A DNA stretch of 43,243 nt from Pseudomonadota bacterium (GTDB lineage Bacteria; Pseudomonadota; Alphaproteobacteria; Rhodospirillales; Magnetospirillaceae), in NCBI GenBank assembly GCA_021798485.1, contig JAJZGK010000003.1:1-43243 (forward strand). The letters are read 5' to 3'. Every line of letters begins with the position of its first letter. Positions within the stretch are counted from its first letter, which is position 1. Shown here in pieces: positions 7,761-16,527 of the stretch. The translations under genes and the position numbers were made by a program. Below the pieces are notes generated by a model that was not told the DNA's origin, ran no database searches, and was given only the letters and a program-made list of their open reading frames with translations.

Positions 7761-8597
7761 TTAAAAGCCCGCCAGCGCCCGCACCTCCGCCGGGGTTTTT
7801 CCGGCCTCGCGGAAGGAGCGCAGGGTGAGGGCGTTATCGCGTTTGGCGTAGCGTTTGCCGTGTTCGTCGCGCAGCAGGGGGTGGTGGCGCCATTGCGGCA
7901 CCGGCAGGTTCAGCAGGGCTTGCAGCAGGCGGTGGACGTGGCTGGCCTCGAAGAGATCCTGGCCGCGGGTAACCAGGGTGATGCCTTGCAGGGCATCGTC
8001 CACGGTTACGGCCAGGTGGTAGCTGGCGGGCACATCCTTGCGGGCCAGGACAATATCGCCGAAGAGGTCGGGGCGGGCGGTTTGCCAGCCCTGGTCGAGG
8101 TCGTGCCAGCGCAGGGGGCCGGCCAGGGCCAGGGCTTTGGCCATGTGCAGGCGCAGCGCGCAGGGCTGGCCGGCGGCGTGGCGGGCGGCGGCTTCGGCGG
8201 CGGCCAGGGCGCGGCACAGGCCGGGATAGAGCGGGCCATCGGGGCCGTGCGGGGCGTGGCCCGACTGTTCGATCTCGCGGGCGATATCGGCGCGGGTGCA
8301 AAAGCAGGGATAGAGCAGGCCCAGGCCTTCCAGGTGTTTCAGGGCGGCGGCGTAATCGGCCAGATGGTCCGACTGGCGGCGCACCGGCTGCGGCCATGTC
8401 AGGCCCAGCCAGGCCAGATCCTCGGCGATGGCGGCGATGAAGGCCGGGCGGCAGCGCAGCGGATCGATATCCTCGATGCGCAGCAGGAAGCGCCCGCCGG
8501 TTCCGGCCTGGCGGGCGGCGAACAGGGCGGAATGGGCGTGGCCCAGATGCAGATGGCCGGTGGGGCTGGGGGCGAAGCGGGTGACGAAAGCGCTCAT
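7761..8597 (-). CDS. gluQ: Glutamyl-Q tRNA(Asp) synthetase
   Basis: A 278-residue truncated GluRS paralogue that attaches glutamate to queuosine in the anticodon of tRNA-Asp. The class I synthetase start is clear: FAPSPTGHLHLGHAHSAL with the HIGH-type HLHLGH motif. Zinc-type Cys residues occur in YPCFCTRADI and YPGLCR, the LxPxW..HPLL segment follows, and the KMSKS-equivalent appears as KRYAKRDN. The anticodon-binding domain of full GluRS is absent, as expected. The ATG at 8597 starts 106 bp from a divergent HNH gene, leaving room for two promoters. Confidence 0.93.
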   Translation of the reverse strand: MSAFVTRFAPSPTGHLHLGHAHSALFAARQAGTGGRFLLRIEDIDPLRCRPAFIAAIAEDLAWLGLTWPQPVRRQSDHLADYAAALKHLEGLGLLYPCFCTRADIAREIEQSGHAPHGPDGPLYPGLCRALAAAEAAARHAAGQPCALRLHMAKALALAGPLRWHDLDQGWQTARPDLFGDIVLARKDVPASYHLAVTVDDALQGITLVTRGQDLFEASHVHRLLQALLNLPVPQWRHHPLLRDEHGKRYAKRDNALTLRSFREAGKTPAEVRALAGF

Positions 8598-8709
8598 ACT
8601 TTTTTCCGCAAATGCGAATTCACCGAACTGTTATGCTTGAGCTGCCGCGTATCTGGTAGATACACTGACATTCAGTAGCTATCCCTCGTGATCGAGGAGG
8701 CTTTTGCAG

Positions 8710-9267
8710 ATGACGCTCGATGGTTGTCCTGCCTTGGTCCTGAACGCGGATTACCGCCCGCTCAGCTACTATCCTTTGTCTTTATGGCCCTGGCAGGATG
8801 CCGTCAAGGCGGTGGTGGCCGACCGGGTGATCGTGGTGGCCAATTACGCCCGCCGCATCCGTTCGCCGCGCTGGGAGATGGCCCTGCCCAGCGTGATCTC
8901 GCTGAAGGATTACATCCCCGCCAGCCGCCGCCCGGCCTTCACCCGCTTCAACCTGTTCCTGCGCGACCGTTTCACCTGCCAGTATTGCGGCCAGCCCTTT
9001 CCCAGCCACGATCTCACCTTCGATCATGTGATCCCGCGCTGCCAGGGCGGGCTGACCACCTGGGACAATATCGTCACCGCCTGCGGCCCCTGCAATCTGC
9101 GCAAGGGCAGCCGCCTGCCGCACGAGGCCGACATGCATCCGCGCATCCGCCCGGCCGAGCCCAGCACCGGCCTGCTGCAAAGCCATGGCCGCGCCTTTCC
9201 GCCCAACTATCTGCATGAAAGCTGGCGCGACTTCCTGTACTGGGACATGGAGCTCGACACCCCTTGA
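8710..9267 (+). CDS. HNH endonuclease family protein
   Basis: A 185-residue protein of the small HNH nuclease family common in alphaproteobacterial chromosomes. The N-terminal half (VLNADYRPLSYYPLSLWPWQDAV) is a typical family opening. The HNH region has CQYCG at about 91-95, FDHVIPRCQGG, then NIVTACGPCN, giving two CxxC zinc pairs around the DH catalytic motif. The C-terminal NYLHESWRDFLYWDMEL is also conserved in the family. The ATG at 8710 follows GAGGAGG by 10 nt. No restriction partner or phage gene is adjacent, so it is probably a resident gene of unknown DNA target. Confidence 0.85.
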   Translation: MTLDGCPALVLNADYRPLSYYPLSLWPWQDAVKAVVADRVIVVANYARRIRSPRWEMALPSVISLKDYIPASRRPAFTRFNLFLRDRFTCQYCGQPFPSHDLTFDHVIPRCQGGLTTWDNIVTACGPCNLRKGSRLPHEADMHPRIRPAEPSTGLLQSHGRAFPPNYLHESWRDFLYWDMELDTP

Positions 9268-9290
9268 GCGGCGGCGCCGGGCGGAGCGGA

Positions 9291-9857
9291 TCAGATCCGT
9301 TTCGACAGCCAGATGGCCAGTTTCGAGCCGGTTTTGATGGCCGCCGACAGCAGCGGATAGCCCGGCGCCTGTTCGGCGCCGTGCGCCAGGCCGATATCGC
9401 GGTGTTCCATCTCCTCGGCGCGGAACTGCTCCACGGTGCGCAGCAGTTCGGCCTCGCCGTCGTCGAGCTGGGCGGCCTGGCCGGCGTAATGCTGCTCGAT
9501 CACCTCTTCCACCGCCACCGTGCAGGCCATGGCGGCCTTTTCCCCCAGCAGGGCGGTGCCGGCCCCCAGGGCGAAGCCGGCCAGATGCCACAGCGGCTGC
9601 AGCAGGGTGGGGCGCACCCGGCGTTCCCCCACCATGCGGTTGAAGGTTTGCAGATGGTGGCGTTCCTGCTCTTCCATATGGCGCAGCAGTTCGGCGCAGC
9701 CGGGGCGGCTGCCCAGCACGGCGCGCTGGCCCTGATAGATGCGCACCGCGCCATATTCGCCGGCCTGATCCACCCGCAGCAGCCGGGCCAGACGCTGGGC
9801 GGCGGAGAGATCGCCCGGCATGGGGGCCGGGGCTTCGGGGCTGTTCGGTTCGGACAT
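9291..9857 (-). CDS. coq7: Demethoxyubiquinone hydroxylase Coq7
   Basis: A 188-residue di-iron hydroxylase acting late in ubiquinone synthesis. Iron-ligand signatures are visible: DQAGEYGAVRIYQGQ, HMEEQERHHL, VEEVIEQHY and EEMEHRD, the two EXXH halves of a four-helix carboxylate bundle. The ATG at 9857 follows GGGAGG. Its A is also the last base of the upstream gene's TGA (TGATG), so translation is probably coupled to the DsbB-like gene. The frame is open further upstream, but that part is the dsbB gene read in another frame. Confidence 0.95.
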   Translation of the reverse strand: MSEPNSPEAPAPMPGDLSAAQRLARLLRVDQAGEYGAVRIYQGQRAVLGSRPGCAELLRHMEEQERHHLQTFNRMVGERRVRPTLLQPLWHLAGFALGAGTALLGEKAAMACTVAVEEVIEQHYAGQAAQLDDGEAELLRTVEQFRAEEMEHRDIGLAHGAEQAPGYPLLSAAIKTGSKLAIWLSKRI

Positions 9858-10345
9858 CAGCGCCTCCCAAGCGCACGGGCGGCCCAGGCGGCGAAGGCCG
9901 CCAGGACGAACGAGGCCGGAACATTGAATCCGGCCATGGAAATACCCCACAGCGTCCAGGCCGCCTGATCGCAGCGCGGCGGCGGCGGCGCCGACAGCGC
10001 GGCCATCATCTCGGCCGGGGTGGTGGGCACCGGCGCCACCGGCACGCAGGCGGCGGTGCCGTGCCACCAATGCTGCTCCACCCCCACATGGAAGATGGCG
10101 ATGCCGCCGTTGACGGCGAAGGAAAGGGCGCACAGGCCCAGCAGCCAAACCCGCAGCCGGGGCGGGCAGAGCGGCAGCAGCGCCGCCAGGGCCAGCAGCG
10201 CCGACACAACATAAGGCCCGCGCTGATAAAGGCACAGGATGCAGGGGCGCAGCCCGAAGCCGAACTGGGCGGTCAGCGCCCCGCCCAGGGCCAGCAGGCA
10301 GGCCAGCAGGATCAGGGCGGGCGACAGGCGAAGCAAACGGGGCAT
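9857..10345 (-). CDS. DsbB family disulfide bond formation protein
   Basis: A 162-residue four-helix membrane protein of the DsbB family, which passes electrons from DsbA-type thiol oxidases to quinone. The first redox pair is C35/C38 in RPCILCLYQR, and the second pair is C100 and C125 in the periplasmic loop (AACVPV ... PPRCDQ). Hydrophobic segments lie at about 7-27, 45-60, 63-85 and 132-155. It overlaps coq7 by one base. Pairing with a ubiquinone-synthesis gene fits the quinone dependence of DsbB, though the link is only by position. Confidence 0.9.
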   Translation of the reverse strand: MPRLLRLSPALILLACLLALGGALTAQFGFGLRPCILCLYQRGPYVVSALLALAALLPLCPPRLRVWLLGLCALSFAVNGGIAIFHVGVEQHWWHGTAACVPVAPVPTTPAEMMAALSAPPPPRCDQAAWTLWGISMAGFNVPASFVLAAFAAWAARALGRR

Positions 10346-10355
10346 GATCCCTCCC

Positions 10356-10937
10356 CTACAGGAATTTCACCAGCAGGAAACCGCCCACCAGCCCCACGGC
10401 GCAGGCGGTGGTGACCAGGGCCAGCCGGCGTTCGATGAAAACACGCATGGGCTCGCCGAATTTCCACAGCAGCCCGGCCACCAGGAAGAAGCGCAGCGCC
10501 CGCACGGCGATGCTGGTGAGCACGAAGGTGAGAAAATCCATATGCGCCAGACCGGCGGTGATGGTGACCAGCTTATAGGGGATCACCGGCACCAGGCCTT
10601 TGACCATCATGATCTTGATGGCGTTCTCGCGGAACAGCGCCACGGCATGGGCGGCCTGGGCCTGAAGATGGTAGGTGGAGATGATCCACTGGCCCAGGGT
10701 ATCGTACAGCACCGAGCCGATCAGATAGCCCAGCATGCCGCCCACCACCGAGGCCACGGTGGCCAGGGCGGCGTAAAACCAGGCCTTGCGCCGCTCGGCC
10801 AGCACCATGGGGATCAGCAGCACATCGGGCGGAATGGGAAAGAACGAACTTTCGGCAAAGGCCACCAGCAGCAGCCACCAGGCGGCATAACGGTGCCCGG
10901 CAACGCTCATCAGGCGGTTATACACCCGTTTCAACAT
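10356..10937 (-). CDS. DedA/YqaA-type (SNARE-associated) membrane protein
   Basis: A 193-residue integral membrane protein of the DedA/VTT superfamily, whose members are tied to membrane lipid and undecaprenyl-phosphate handling. The family segment FAESSFFPIPPDVLLIPMVL and the later YLIGSVLYDTLG and KGLVPVIPYKLVTITAGLA are present. Helices fill most of the chain. Two starts are possible: 10937 (MLKRVYN) and 10949 (MAGTML). Longer frames would run into the tRNA gene. It is divergent from tRNA-Leu and upstream of dsbB on the same strand with a 10-bp gap, so it may be co-transcribed with dsbB-coq7. Confidence 0.85.
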   Translation of the reverse strand: MLKRVYNRLMSVAGHRYAAWWLLLVAFAESSFFPIPPDVLLIPMVLAERRKAWFYAALATVASVVGGMLGYLIGSVLYDTLGQWIISTYHLQAQAAHAVALFRENAIKIMMVKGLVPVIPYKLVTITAGLAHMDFLTFVLTSIAVRALRFFLVAGLLWKFGEPMRVFIERRLALVTTACAVGLVGGFLLVKFL

Positions 10938-11038
10938 GGTTCCGGCCATTCCGAACAGACAGTCCAAGGCGCCACACTTACCAGCCCGGCGCCCGGTCTG
11001 GCAATTGCCGAATCCGCATGCCGGCCACGGAATGCCGA

Positions 11039-11066
11039 TTGACCTGCCGAAGACTTCGTCTATGAT
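11039..11066 (+). promoter_or_regulatory. Promoter of tRNA-Leu
   Basis: TTGACC (11039-11044) and TATGAT (11061-11066) are separated by 16 bp and placed 19 bp upstream of the tRNA 5' end, a close match to a housekeeping sigma-70 promoter. Confidence 0.75.
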
Positions 11067-11084
11067 CGCCAGCCTACCTCCGGT

Positions 11085-11170
11085 GCCCCAGTGGCGGAAT
11101 GGTAGACGCGGCAGACTCAAAATCTGTTGTCAGTGATGGCGTGCTGGTTCGAGTCCGGCCTGGGGCACCA
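11085..11170 (+). tRNA. tRNA-Leu (anticodon CAA)
   Basis: An 86-nt class II tRNA. The acceptor stem GCCCCAG pairs with CTGGGGC, followed by A and an encoded CCA. The anticodon arm GCAGA-CTCAAAA-TCTGT gives anticodon CAA, reading UUG. A long variable arm (GTCAGTGATGGC region) and a TTCGAGTCC T-loop confirm Leu identity. It sits between a divergent membrane protein gene and the CZB gene; no integrase or att duplication of its 3' end was seen nearby. Confidence 0.97.
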
Positions 11171-11300
11171 ATCCTCTCCCGAAAAATCGTGATCCCACCC
11201 ATGGCGTGGCGGTACCTCCGCACCGTGGATCTTGGCTTTCCCGCCGCCTCCAGGCATGATGCGGGAAAGTCAGAAAATCACGTTCAGGGATGATCTCCGC

Positions 11301-11705
11301 ATGAGCAAAGCGCCGCCCACCCCGCCCGAGATCATCGAGATCGTTCTCAACAATCATGCCGATTATATCGGCCAGCTGATCGAGTATGCCGAGGCCGGAA
11401 CGGTAAACGCCGAGATCATCGCCACGGTGCGCAGCGACAGCCTGTGCCGCATCGGCCAATGGCTGCAAAAGCTGCTGGCAAGCCATGCCGGAGACGAGTC
11501 TTTTGCCCGCCTGTGCGAAACCCACAAAGCCTTTCACCATCACGCCGCCGATCTTTTGAGCGGCTGCGGCTGCGCGGGCGGCAACGGCGCCGCCCGGTAC
11601 CTGAAGCAGCTGCACGCCCTGGACGGCGGCGCCTTCAACGACCTGCTGCCGCCGCTGACCACCTTCGTGGCGCGGCTGAGCGAGGCCGAGAAGGCGCTGT
11701 TCTGA
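11301..11705 (+). CDS. Free-standing CZB (chemoreceptor zinc-binding) domain protein
   Basis: A 134-residue protein that consists almost entirely of a CZB-like four-helix domain. The four expected zinc ligands line up as H19, C49, H75 and H79, in NNHADYI, SDSLCRIGQWL and CETHKAFHHH. CZB domains normally sit at the ends of chemoreceptors or diguanylate cyclases and sense zinc or oxidants through the Cys. Here no other domain is present. The ATG at 11301 fits AGGGA about 10 nt upstream. It is convergent with a chemoreceptor gene 7 bp away that itself lacks a CZB domain, so action in trans is an attractive inference. A later CGCAGG cluster adds two extra Cys (C89, C91). Confidence 0.75.
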   Translation: MSKAPPTPPEIIEIVLNNHADYIGQLIEYAEAGTVNAEIIATVRSDSLCRIGQWLQKLLASHAGDESFARLCETHKAFHHHAADLLSGCGCAGGNGAARYLKQLHALDGGAFNDLLPPLTTFVARLSEAEKALF

Positions 11706-11712
11706 AACACGC

Positions 11713-13821
11713 CTATTCCTGCAGGCGGTAGCCGATGCGGAAGCCCCCCCAATGCCGCCCCGCCACCATGATCGGGGCCGAAATATCCTTCATGACGATG
11801 ATGGTGCCGTCGCCCATGTCGCGCAGGTAGGTTTGCACCAGCTGCGGCGCCGTGCTGTGCGCCGCCGCCTGGCCGGTGCGGTCCTTGAAGATGCGGCGGT
11901 TGCGGCAATGGGCGGCGTTCCAGGCCGGATCCGAACCCTGCGGCTGCGAATATTGGCGGTTATGGGTGGGCAGATAGCCGTTGCGGTCCACGGTGGCGGC
12001 AAAGGCCACCCGGCTGTCCACCTCCAGCATGGCCTCCTGCACGGCGGGCAGCAGGCGGTCGGTCAGGGCCAGGAAGCGGGTGGTATGCTGCTGCGGATCG
12101 GTGCCGGGAATGGGCTGGTAGTCCTCGTCGAACAGCGCTTCAAGGCTGATCTCGCCCCGTTGCAGCGCCGTTTCGAACAGCGCCGCCACCTGGCGGGCGC
12201 CATCCTGCGCCGCCTGTACGAAGCGGCGGTCCAGCACCCCGGCCCCTTGCAGATATTCGCCCAGCACCGCCGCCGTTTCCTCGTCGGGGCGCAGCAGCAG
12301 GGGCAGAGCGCCGCCGCTGCCGGCGCCGGTTTCCACCGGAATCAGCCCCACCTGGGGGAGTTCCAGGGCGCCGCTGCGCCCGGCCGCCACGGCCTGGCCC
12401 CCGTTCAGGCGCAGCAGGGCCCGCTCCATGCTCAGCTCCTCGACCACGCCTTGGTGGCGCTGGCCGTCCAGGCTCAGCACCACCGCCTCGCGGGCATCGG
12501 CGGCGCGGCCGGCGGCGCGGCGGGCGGCGGCGGAATCGCGGATGATGAAATCGAGGCGGCGCACCATTTCCTCCAGGGTGTCGCGGCCCACCTGGGCGGC
12601 GCCCTCCACCCGCCGGGTGACGTCGTCGACACCGTCCATCTCGCCGTCGAGATGCTGGATGCTCTGCCGCGCCGAACCGGTGCGGCCCGAGGCCTGCTGG
12701 GCGTTGACGCTGATCTCCTGGGTGGCGGCCTGCTGCTGCTCGATGGCGGCGGCCACCGAGGCGGCGATCTCGTTGATGGCGCGGATGGTGGCGGTGATGC
12801 CGGTGATGGAGGCCACCGCCTCGCCGGTGACCGCCCGGCTGTTTTCCACCTCCTGGCCCACCCGCAGCACGGCGTCGGCGGTGCTTTGCGCCAGGCCCTT
12901 GACCTCGTGCGCCACCACGGCGAAGCCCTTGCCGGCCTCGCCGGCGCGGGCCGCCTCGATGGTGGCGTTCAGGGCCAGCAGATTGGTCTGGCTGGCGATA
13001 TTGCTGATCAGCCCCAGAATGCCGGCGATGTTCTCCGAGGCCCGGGTCAGTCCGGCCACATGGCTGCCCACCAGATCGGCCTCGGCCACCGCCTGCTGGG
13101 TGATGCTGATGGTGCGGGCCATCTGCGCGGCGATTTCCCGGCTGGTGGCGGCCAGTTCCTCGGTGGCGGCGGCCACCGCATCCACATTGTCGCCGGCCTG
13201 CAGCGATACGCTCACCCCGGCGCTGACGGCGCCGCGCATCTCGCCACTGGCCTCGCGCAGGGTGTGGGTGGCCTCCAGCAGCTGGTTGGTATGGTGCACC
13301 ACCTCGGCCACGGTGCCGGTCACCTCGCCCTGCAGGGCGTCGGCCAGGGCGGCGATCTCGCGGCGCATGCGGGTTTCCTGCTCGCGGTTGGCTTTGAGCA
13401 CCGCCACGCCCTTCAGATCCTGGGCATGGCGCTTGAACACCTCCAGGGTGCGGGCCATGGCGCCGATCTCGTCCTGCTGGGCGGTGCGGGGAATGCCGGT
13501 CTGATCATCGCCGCCGGCCAGCGCCACCATGGCCCGGTGCAGATCGCCCAGCGGCGCCAGCAGGCGCACCCGGCTGAACCACACGAAAAACGCCAGCAAC
13601 GAACACAGCAGCGCCGCGTACAGCACGCTGGCGCCGGTGAGAATGCTTTCCAGCATCTCCAGTCCATCCTGCATCTGGCGCAGGTTTCCGGCAGCCCGCA
13701 CCGTGTGCAGGCGGGCCAGCAGCAGGGCCGTCGCCCCCAGGCCGCCCACGGTCAGCCCCACCAACAGGAGGGGGATGACGATGCCGATGGTGGAAATGCG
13801 GATATCGTTTATTTTTATCAC
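11713..13821 (-). CDS. Methyl-accepting chemotaxis protein with extended C terminus
   Basis: A 702-residue chemoreceptor. Two membrane helices (about 12-36 and 60-83) enclose only a short periplasmic segment. A HAMP region (about 83-140) and a signalling coiled coil (about 190-420) follow, with the conserved tip [20 protein letters not shown] at 279-299. Beyond it lie a PilZ-like stretch (about 445-545) and a sensory-looking domain (about 555-702) with [26 protein letters not shown] and a final [11 protein letters not shown]. The sensing module thus appears to be cytoplasmic and C-terminal. The ligand is unknown. Upstream 13822-14072 is AT-rich and probably holds the promoters of this gene and ppk2. 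Confidence 0.92.
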   Translation of the reverse strand: MIKINDIRISTIGIVIPLLLVGLTVGGLGATALLLARLHTVRAAGNLRQMQDGLEMLESILTGASVLYAALLCSLLAFFVWFSRVRLLAPLGDLHRAMVALAGGDDQTGIPRTAQQDEIGAMARTLEVFKRHAQDLKGVAVLKANREQETRMRREIAALADALQGEVTGTVAEVVHHTNQLLEATHTLREASGEMRGAVSAGVSVSLQAGDNVDAVAAATEELAATSREIAAQMARTISITQQAVAEADLVGSHVAGLTRASENIAGILGLISNIASQTNLLALNATIEAARAGEAGKGFAVVAHEVKGLAQSTADAVLRVGQEVENSRAVTGEAVASITGITATIRAINEIAASVAAAIEQQQAATQEISVNAQQASGRTGSARQSIQHLDGEMDGVDDVTRRVEGAAQVGRDTLEEMVRRLDFIIRDSAAARRAAGRAADAREAVVLSLDGQRHQGVVEELSMERALLRLNGGQAVAAGRSGALELPQVGLIPVETGAGSGGALPLLLRPDEETAAVLGEYLQGAGVLDRRFVQAAQDGARQVAALFETALQRGEISLEALFDEDYQPIPGTDPQQHTTRFLALTDRLLPAVQEAMLEVDSRVAFAATVDRNGYLPTHNRQYSQPQGSDPAWNAAHCRNRRIFKDRTGQAAAHSTAPQLVQTYLRDMGDGTIIVMKDISAPIMVAGRHWGGFRIGYRLQE

Positions 13822-13849
13822 CGCAGGCCTCCCTGTACTCTTTTTTAGA

Positions 13850-14000
13850 TTTTCCCTGCACCATAGTGCAAGGCCGCCCCCTCACAAAGATAAAAGTAAT
13901 GCAGCTGTAATGATTAGATTTTAATAAGATAAAATCCTCAATTTTCAAATACACGTAAAATTTTATTTTGCATGCGCGAAGACGGCTGTCATGCCTTTTT
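13850..14000. promoter_or_regulatory. AT-rich divergent control region between the chemoreceptor gene and ppk2
   Basis: About 100 bp of strongly AT-rich DNA (for example TTTTAATAAGATAAAATCC near 13918-13936) stands out from the GC-rich surroundings and lies between two divergent genes. It contains several -10-like words on both strands, but I could not choose a single promoter. CACCATAGTGCA (about 13859-13870) is a small palindrome near the chemoreceptor side. Confidence 0.45.
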
Positions 14001-14072
14001 CATGGAACCACGGCATAAAGGGTTGATAGAGTTGGCATTCCCCCAACACGCCCGAGCAAGACGGAGACCGGA

Positions 14073-15005
14073 ATGCCCCCCAGCGGACACGACCCCCAAT
14101 CCTGGACACAGCGGGCGCGGAAAGACCGCATGGACGAATTCGACGAGGAATTCGAAATGGAGCTGAACGACGACGGCGACGCCCGCCTGGCCGCTCTGTT
14201 CGAGTCCATGCCCGACAGCGGCGCCGAGACCGGCCTGTCGCGCCACCGCTATTTCAGCGAGCTGTTCCGCCTGCAGGGCGAACTGGTGAAGCTGCAGGAT
14301 TGGGTGGTGTCGCAAAAGCTGAAGGTGGTGGTGCTGTTCGAGGGCCGCGACGCCGCCGGCAAGGGCGGGGTGATCAAGCGCATCACCCAGCGCCTCAATC
14401 CCCGCGTCTGCCGGGTGGCCGCCCTGCCCGCCCCCAGCGAGCGCGAGCAGAGCCAATGGTATTTCCAGCGCTATGTGGCGCATCTGCCGGCGGGCGGCGA
14501 GATCGTGCTGTTCGACCGCAGCTGGTACAACCGCGCCGGGGTGGAGCGGGTGATGGGCTTTTGCGGCGACGAGGACGTGGAGGAGTTCTTCCGCTCGGTG
14601 CCGGAGTTCGAGCGCATGCTGGTGCGATCAGGCATCATTTTGCTGAAATACTGGTTCTCCATCAGCGACGAGGAGCAGCATTTCCGCTTCCAGATGCGGA
14701 TCGACGATCCCATCAAGCAATGGAAGCTGAGCCCGATGGATCTGGAATCGCGGCGGCGCTGGGAGCTTTACACCGCCGCCAAGGAAAGCATGCTGGAACG
14801 CACCCACATCGCCGAGGCGCCATGGTGGATGGTGGAGGCCGACGACAAGAAAGCGGCCCGGCTCAACTGCATCGCCCATCTGCTGAGCCAGATCGACTAT
14901 CAGCCCATTGTCCACCCGCCCATCGACCTGCCGCAGCGGGAGCACAGCCCTGATTACGTGCGCCACCCGGTGCCGCGGGCGATGATCGTGCCCCACCGCT
15001 ATTGA
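14073..15005 (+). CDS. ppk2: Polyphosphate kinase 2
   Basis: A 310-residue single-domain PPK2 enzyme that transfers phosphate between polyphosphate and nucleoside diphosphates. Walker A GRDAAGKGG, the lid-type RVAALPAPSEREQSQWYFQRY, Walker B FDRSWYNRAGVE and the C-terminal EAPWWMVEADDKKAARLN are all typical of class I PPK2. An acidic N-terminal tail (DEFDEEFEMELNDDGD) precedes the domain. The ATG at 14073 follows a GGAG-type site; an ATG at 14130 is an alternative. The phosphate uptake operon and PhoB in the same window make phosphate storage a natural context, but no Pho box was found here. Confidence 0.93.
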   Translation: MPPSGHDPQSWTQRARKDRMDEFDEEFEMELNDDGDARLAALFESMPDSGAETGLSRHRYFSELFRLQGELVKLQDWVVSQKLKVVVLFEGRDAAGKGGVIKRITQRLNPRVCRVAALPAPSEREQSQWYFQRYVAHLPAGGEIVLFDRSWYNRAGVERVMGFCGDEDVEEFFRSVPEFERMLVRSGIILLKYWFSISDEEQHFRFQMRIDDPIKQWKLSPMDLESRRRWELYTAAKESMLERTHIAEAPWWMVEADDKKAARLNCIAHLLSQIDYQPIVHPPIDLPQREHSPDYVRHPVPRAMIVPHRY

Positions 15006-16415
15006 TCAAACCTCGGCCAGGCCGCTTTCCCAGGAGATCTTCTTGCGGTAGATGGTCGAGGGGCTGATGCCCAGCAGGGCGGCGGCCTTGGGGATATTGC
15101 CGCCGCACAGATCGATGGCCCGCTCGATGGTTTCCTTTTCCACCACCCACAGCGGGCGGATGACCGAAAGACCGTCGGCGCGGGGCGCCGCCGCCACCGG
15201 AGCCGGACCGGCGGCGGTGGCGGCCGGGACCGGAGCCGCCATGCCGGGCGACAGCGGCGGCGGCAGCATGGCCGGCTCCACCGCCTCGCCGTCGTTCAGC
15301 ACCACCGCGTTGCGCACCACGTTCTGCAGCTGGCGGATATTGCCCGGCCAGTCGTAGGCGCGCAGGGCCGCCTCGGCGGCGGGCGAGAAGCGCTGAAAGC
15401 CCTTGCCCTCCTCCTTGGAGAAATCGGCCAGAAAACGGTTGGCCACGATCAGAACATCGTCGTCGCGGTCGCGCAGCGGCGGCATATGCACCGGAATGAC
15501 ATGCAGGCGGTAGAACAGATCCTCGCGGAAGCGCCCGGCTTCCACCTCCTTCAGAGGATCGCGGTTGGTGGCGCAGACGAAGCGCACATCCACCTGCTCC
15601 AGCCGGCTGCCGCCCACCCGCTGGAAGGTGCCGGTCTGGATGAAGCGCAGCAGCTTGATCTGCAGCGCCAGATCCATTTCGCACACTTCGTCCAGAAACA
15701 GGGTGCCGCCGTCGGCGCGGCTGGCGGCGCCGTCGCGGTCGGCGGTGGCGCCGGTAAAGGCGCCGCGCACATGGCCGAAGATCTCGCTTTCCATCAGATC
15801 CTTGGGGATGGCGCCGCAATTGATGGCCACGAACGGCCCGGCGGCGCGCGGCGAGCGGCGGTGCACCGCCTCGGCGCACAGTTCCTTGCCGGTGCCGGAT
15901 TCGCCGGTGACGAACACCGTGGCCCGGCTTTTGGCCGCCTGATCGATGATGCGGTACACCGCCTGCATGGCCAGCGAACCGCCGATGAAGCCGCAATATT
16001 GCTGGCGGTCCAGATCCTCCTTGAAGGTGGCCACGATGCGGTGCAGGCGCTGATGCTCCAGCGCGTTGCGCAGGGTGATCACCAGGCGCTCGGGCTGGAA
16101 CGGCTTGACGATGAAATCAAAGGCGCCGTCGCGCATGGCGGCCACGGCGGTATTGACCGAGCCGTGCGCCGTCATCACCACCACCGAGCACTCCAGGCCG
16201 TCCTGGATCACCGTGCGCAGGATATCGAGGCCGTCCATATCGGGCAGGCGGATATCCAGCAGCACGGCCTGCACCGGGCGGCTGCGCAGAATTTCCAGCG
16301 CGCCGGCGCCGGTTTCCGCCGAAACCACCGTCCACGGCTCATCGTGCAGGTACTCCTGGTAGAGCGCCGACATCGAGGGAGAATCCTCGACCAGGAGAAT
16401 TGTAGGGTCGCCCAT
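15006..16415 (-). CDS. Sigma-54-dependent response regulator, LuxO/NtrC type
   Basis: A 469-residue activator. The receiver domain (1-120) has phosphoacceptor D54 in LLDIRLPDMDG. The AAA+ domain (about 140-375) has GESGTGKE at 171-178 and an intact GAFTGA sigma-54 contact loop at 218-223. A Pro/Ala-rich linker leads to a Fis-type helix-turn-helix (about 425-465, GGNIPKAAALLGISPSTIYRK). The opening SPSMSALYQEYL is reminiscent of LuxO. It is convergent with ppk2 with no spare sequence. No histidine kinase is adjacent, so the input is unknown. Phosphorylation should trigger sigma-54 promoter opening elsewhere. Confidence 0.92.
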   Translation of the reverse strand: MGDPTILLVEDSPSMSALYQEYLHDEPWTVVSAETGAGALEILRSRPVQAVLLDIRLPDMDGLDILRTVIQDGLECSVVVMTAHGSVNTAVAAMRDGAFDFIVKPFQPERLVITLRNALEHQRLHRIVATFKEDLDRQQYCGFIGGSLAMQAVYRIIDQAAKSRATVFVTGESGTGKELCAEAVHRRSPRAAGPFVAINCGAIPKDLMESEIFGHVRGAFTGATADRDGAASRADGGTLFLDEVCEMDLALQIKLLRFIQTGTFQRVGGSRLEQVDVRFVCATNRDPLKEVEAGRFREDLFYRLHVIPVHMPPLRDRDDDVLIVANRFLADFSKEEGKGFQRFSPAAEAALRAYDWPGNIRQLQNVVRNAVVLNDGEAVEPAMLPPPLSPGMAAPVPAATAAGPAPVAAAPRADGLSVIRPLWVVEKETIERAIDLCGGNIPKAAALLGISPSTIYRKKISWESGLAEV

Positions 16416-16466
16416 CCGTCCAGCCCGTCCCGTAGGGTCACATCTATTGGAAGAGCATGGTAACAG

Positions 16467-16506
16467 AAGGCGGACCGCCCTGTCAGGGGCGGACCGCCTT
16501 TTTTTC
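16467..16506. terminator. Hairpin with T run between the 102-aa ORF and the sigma-54 activator
   Basis: AAGGCGG-A-CCGCCC / GGGGCGG-A-CCGCCTT pair with one A-A mismatch around TGTCA and end in seven Ts on the plus strand. Both flanking genes run on the minus strand, where the T tract is poor. It therefore looks aimed at plus-strand (antisense) transcripts, or it acts as a weak stop for the small upstream gene. Confidence 0.6.
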
Positions 16507-16527
16507 CGTCCGCCGCATCGGCCCGGA

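Noticed and set aside
8710-9267. HNH gene considered as part of a restriction or phage system
   Set aside because: Neighbours are gluQ and coq7 and no methyltransferase, terminase or phage gene is present.
11085-11170. tRNA-Leu considered as an integration site
   Set aside because: No integrase gene and no second copy of the tRNA 3' end were seen in the downstream sequence.
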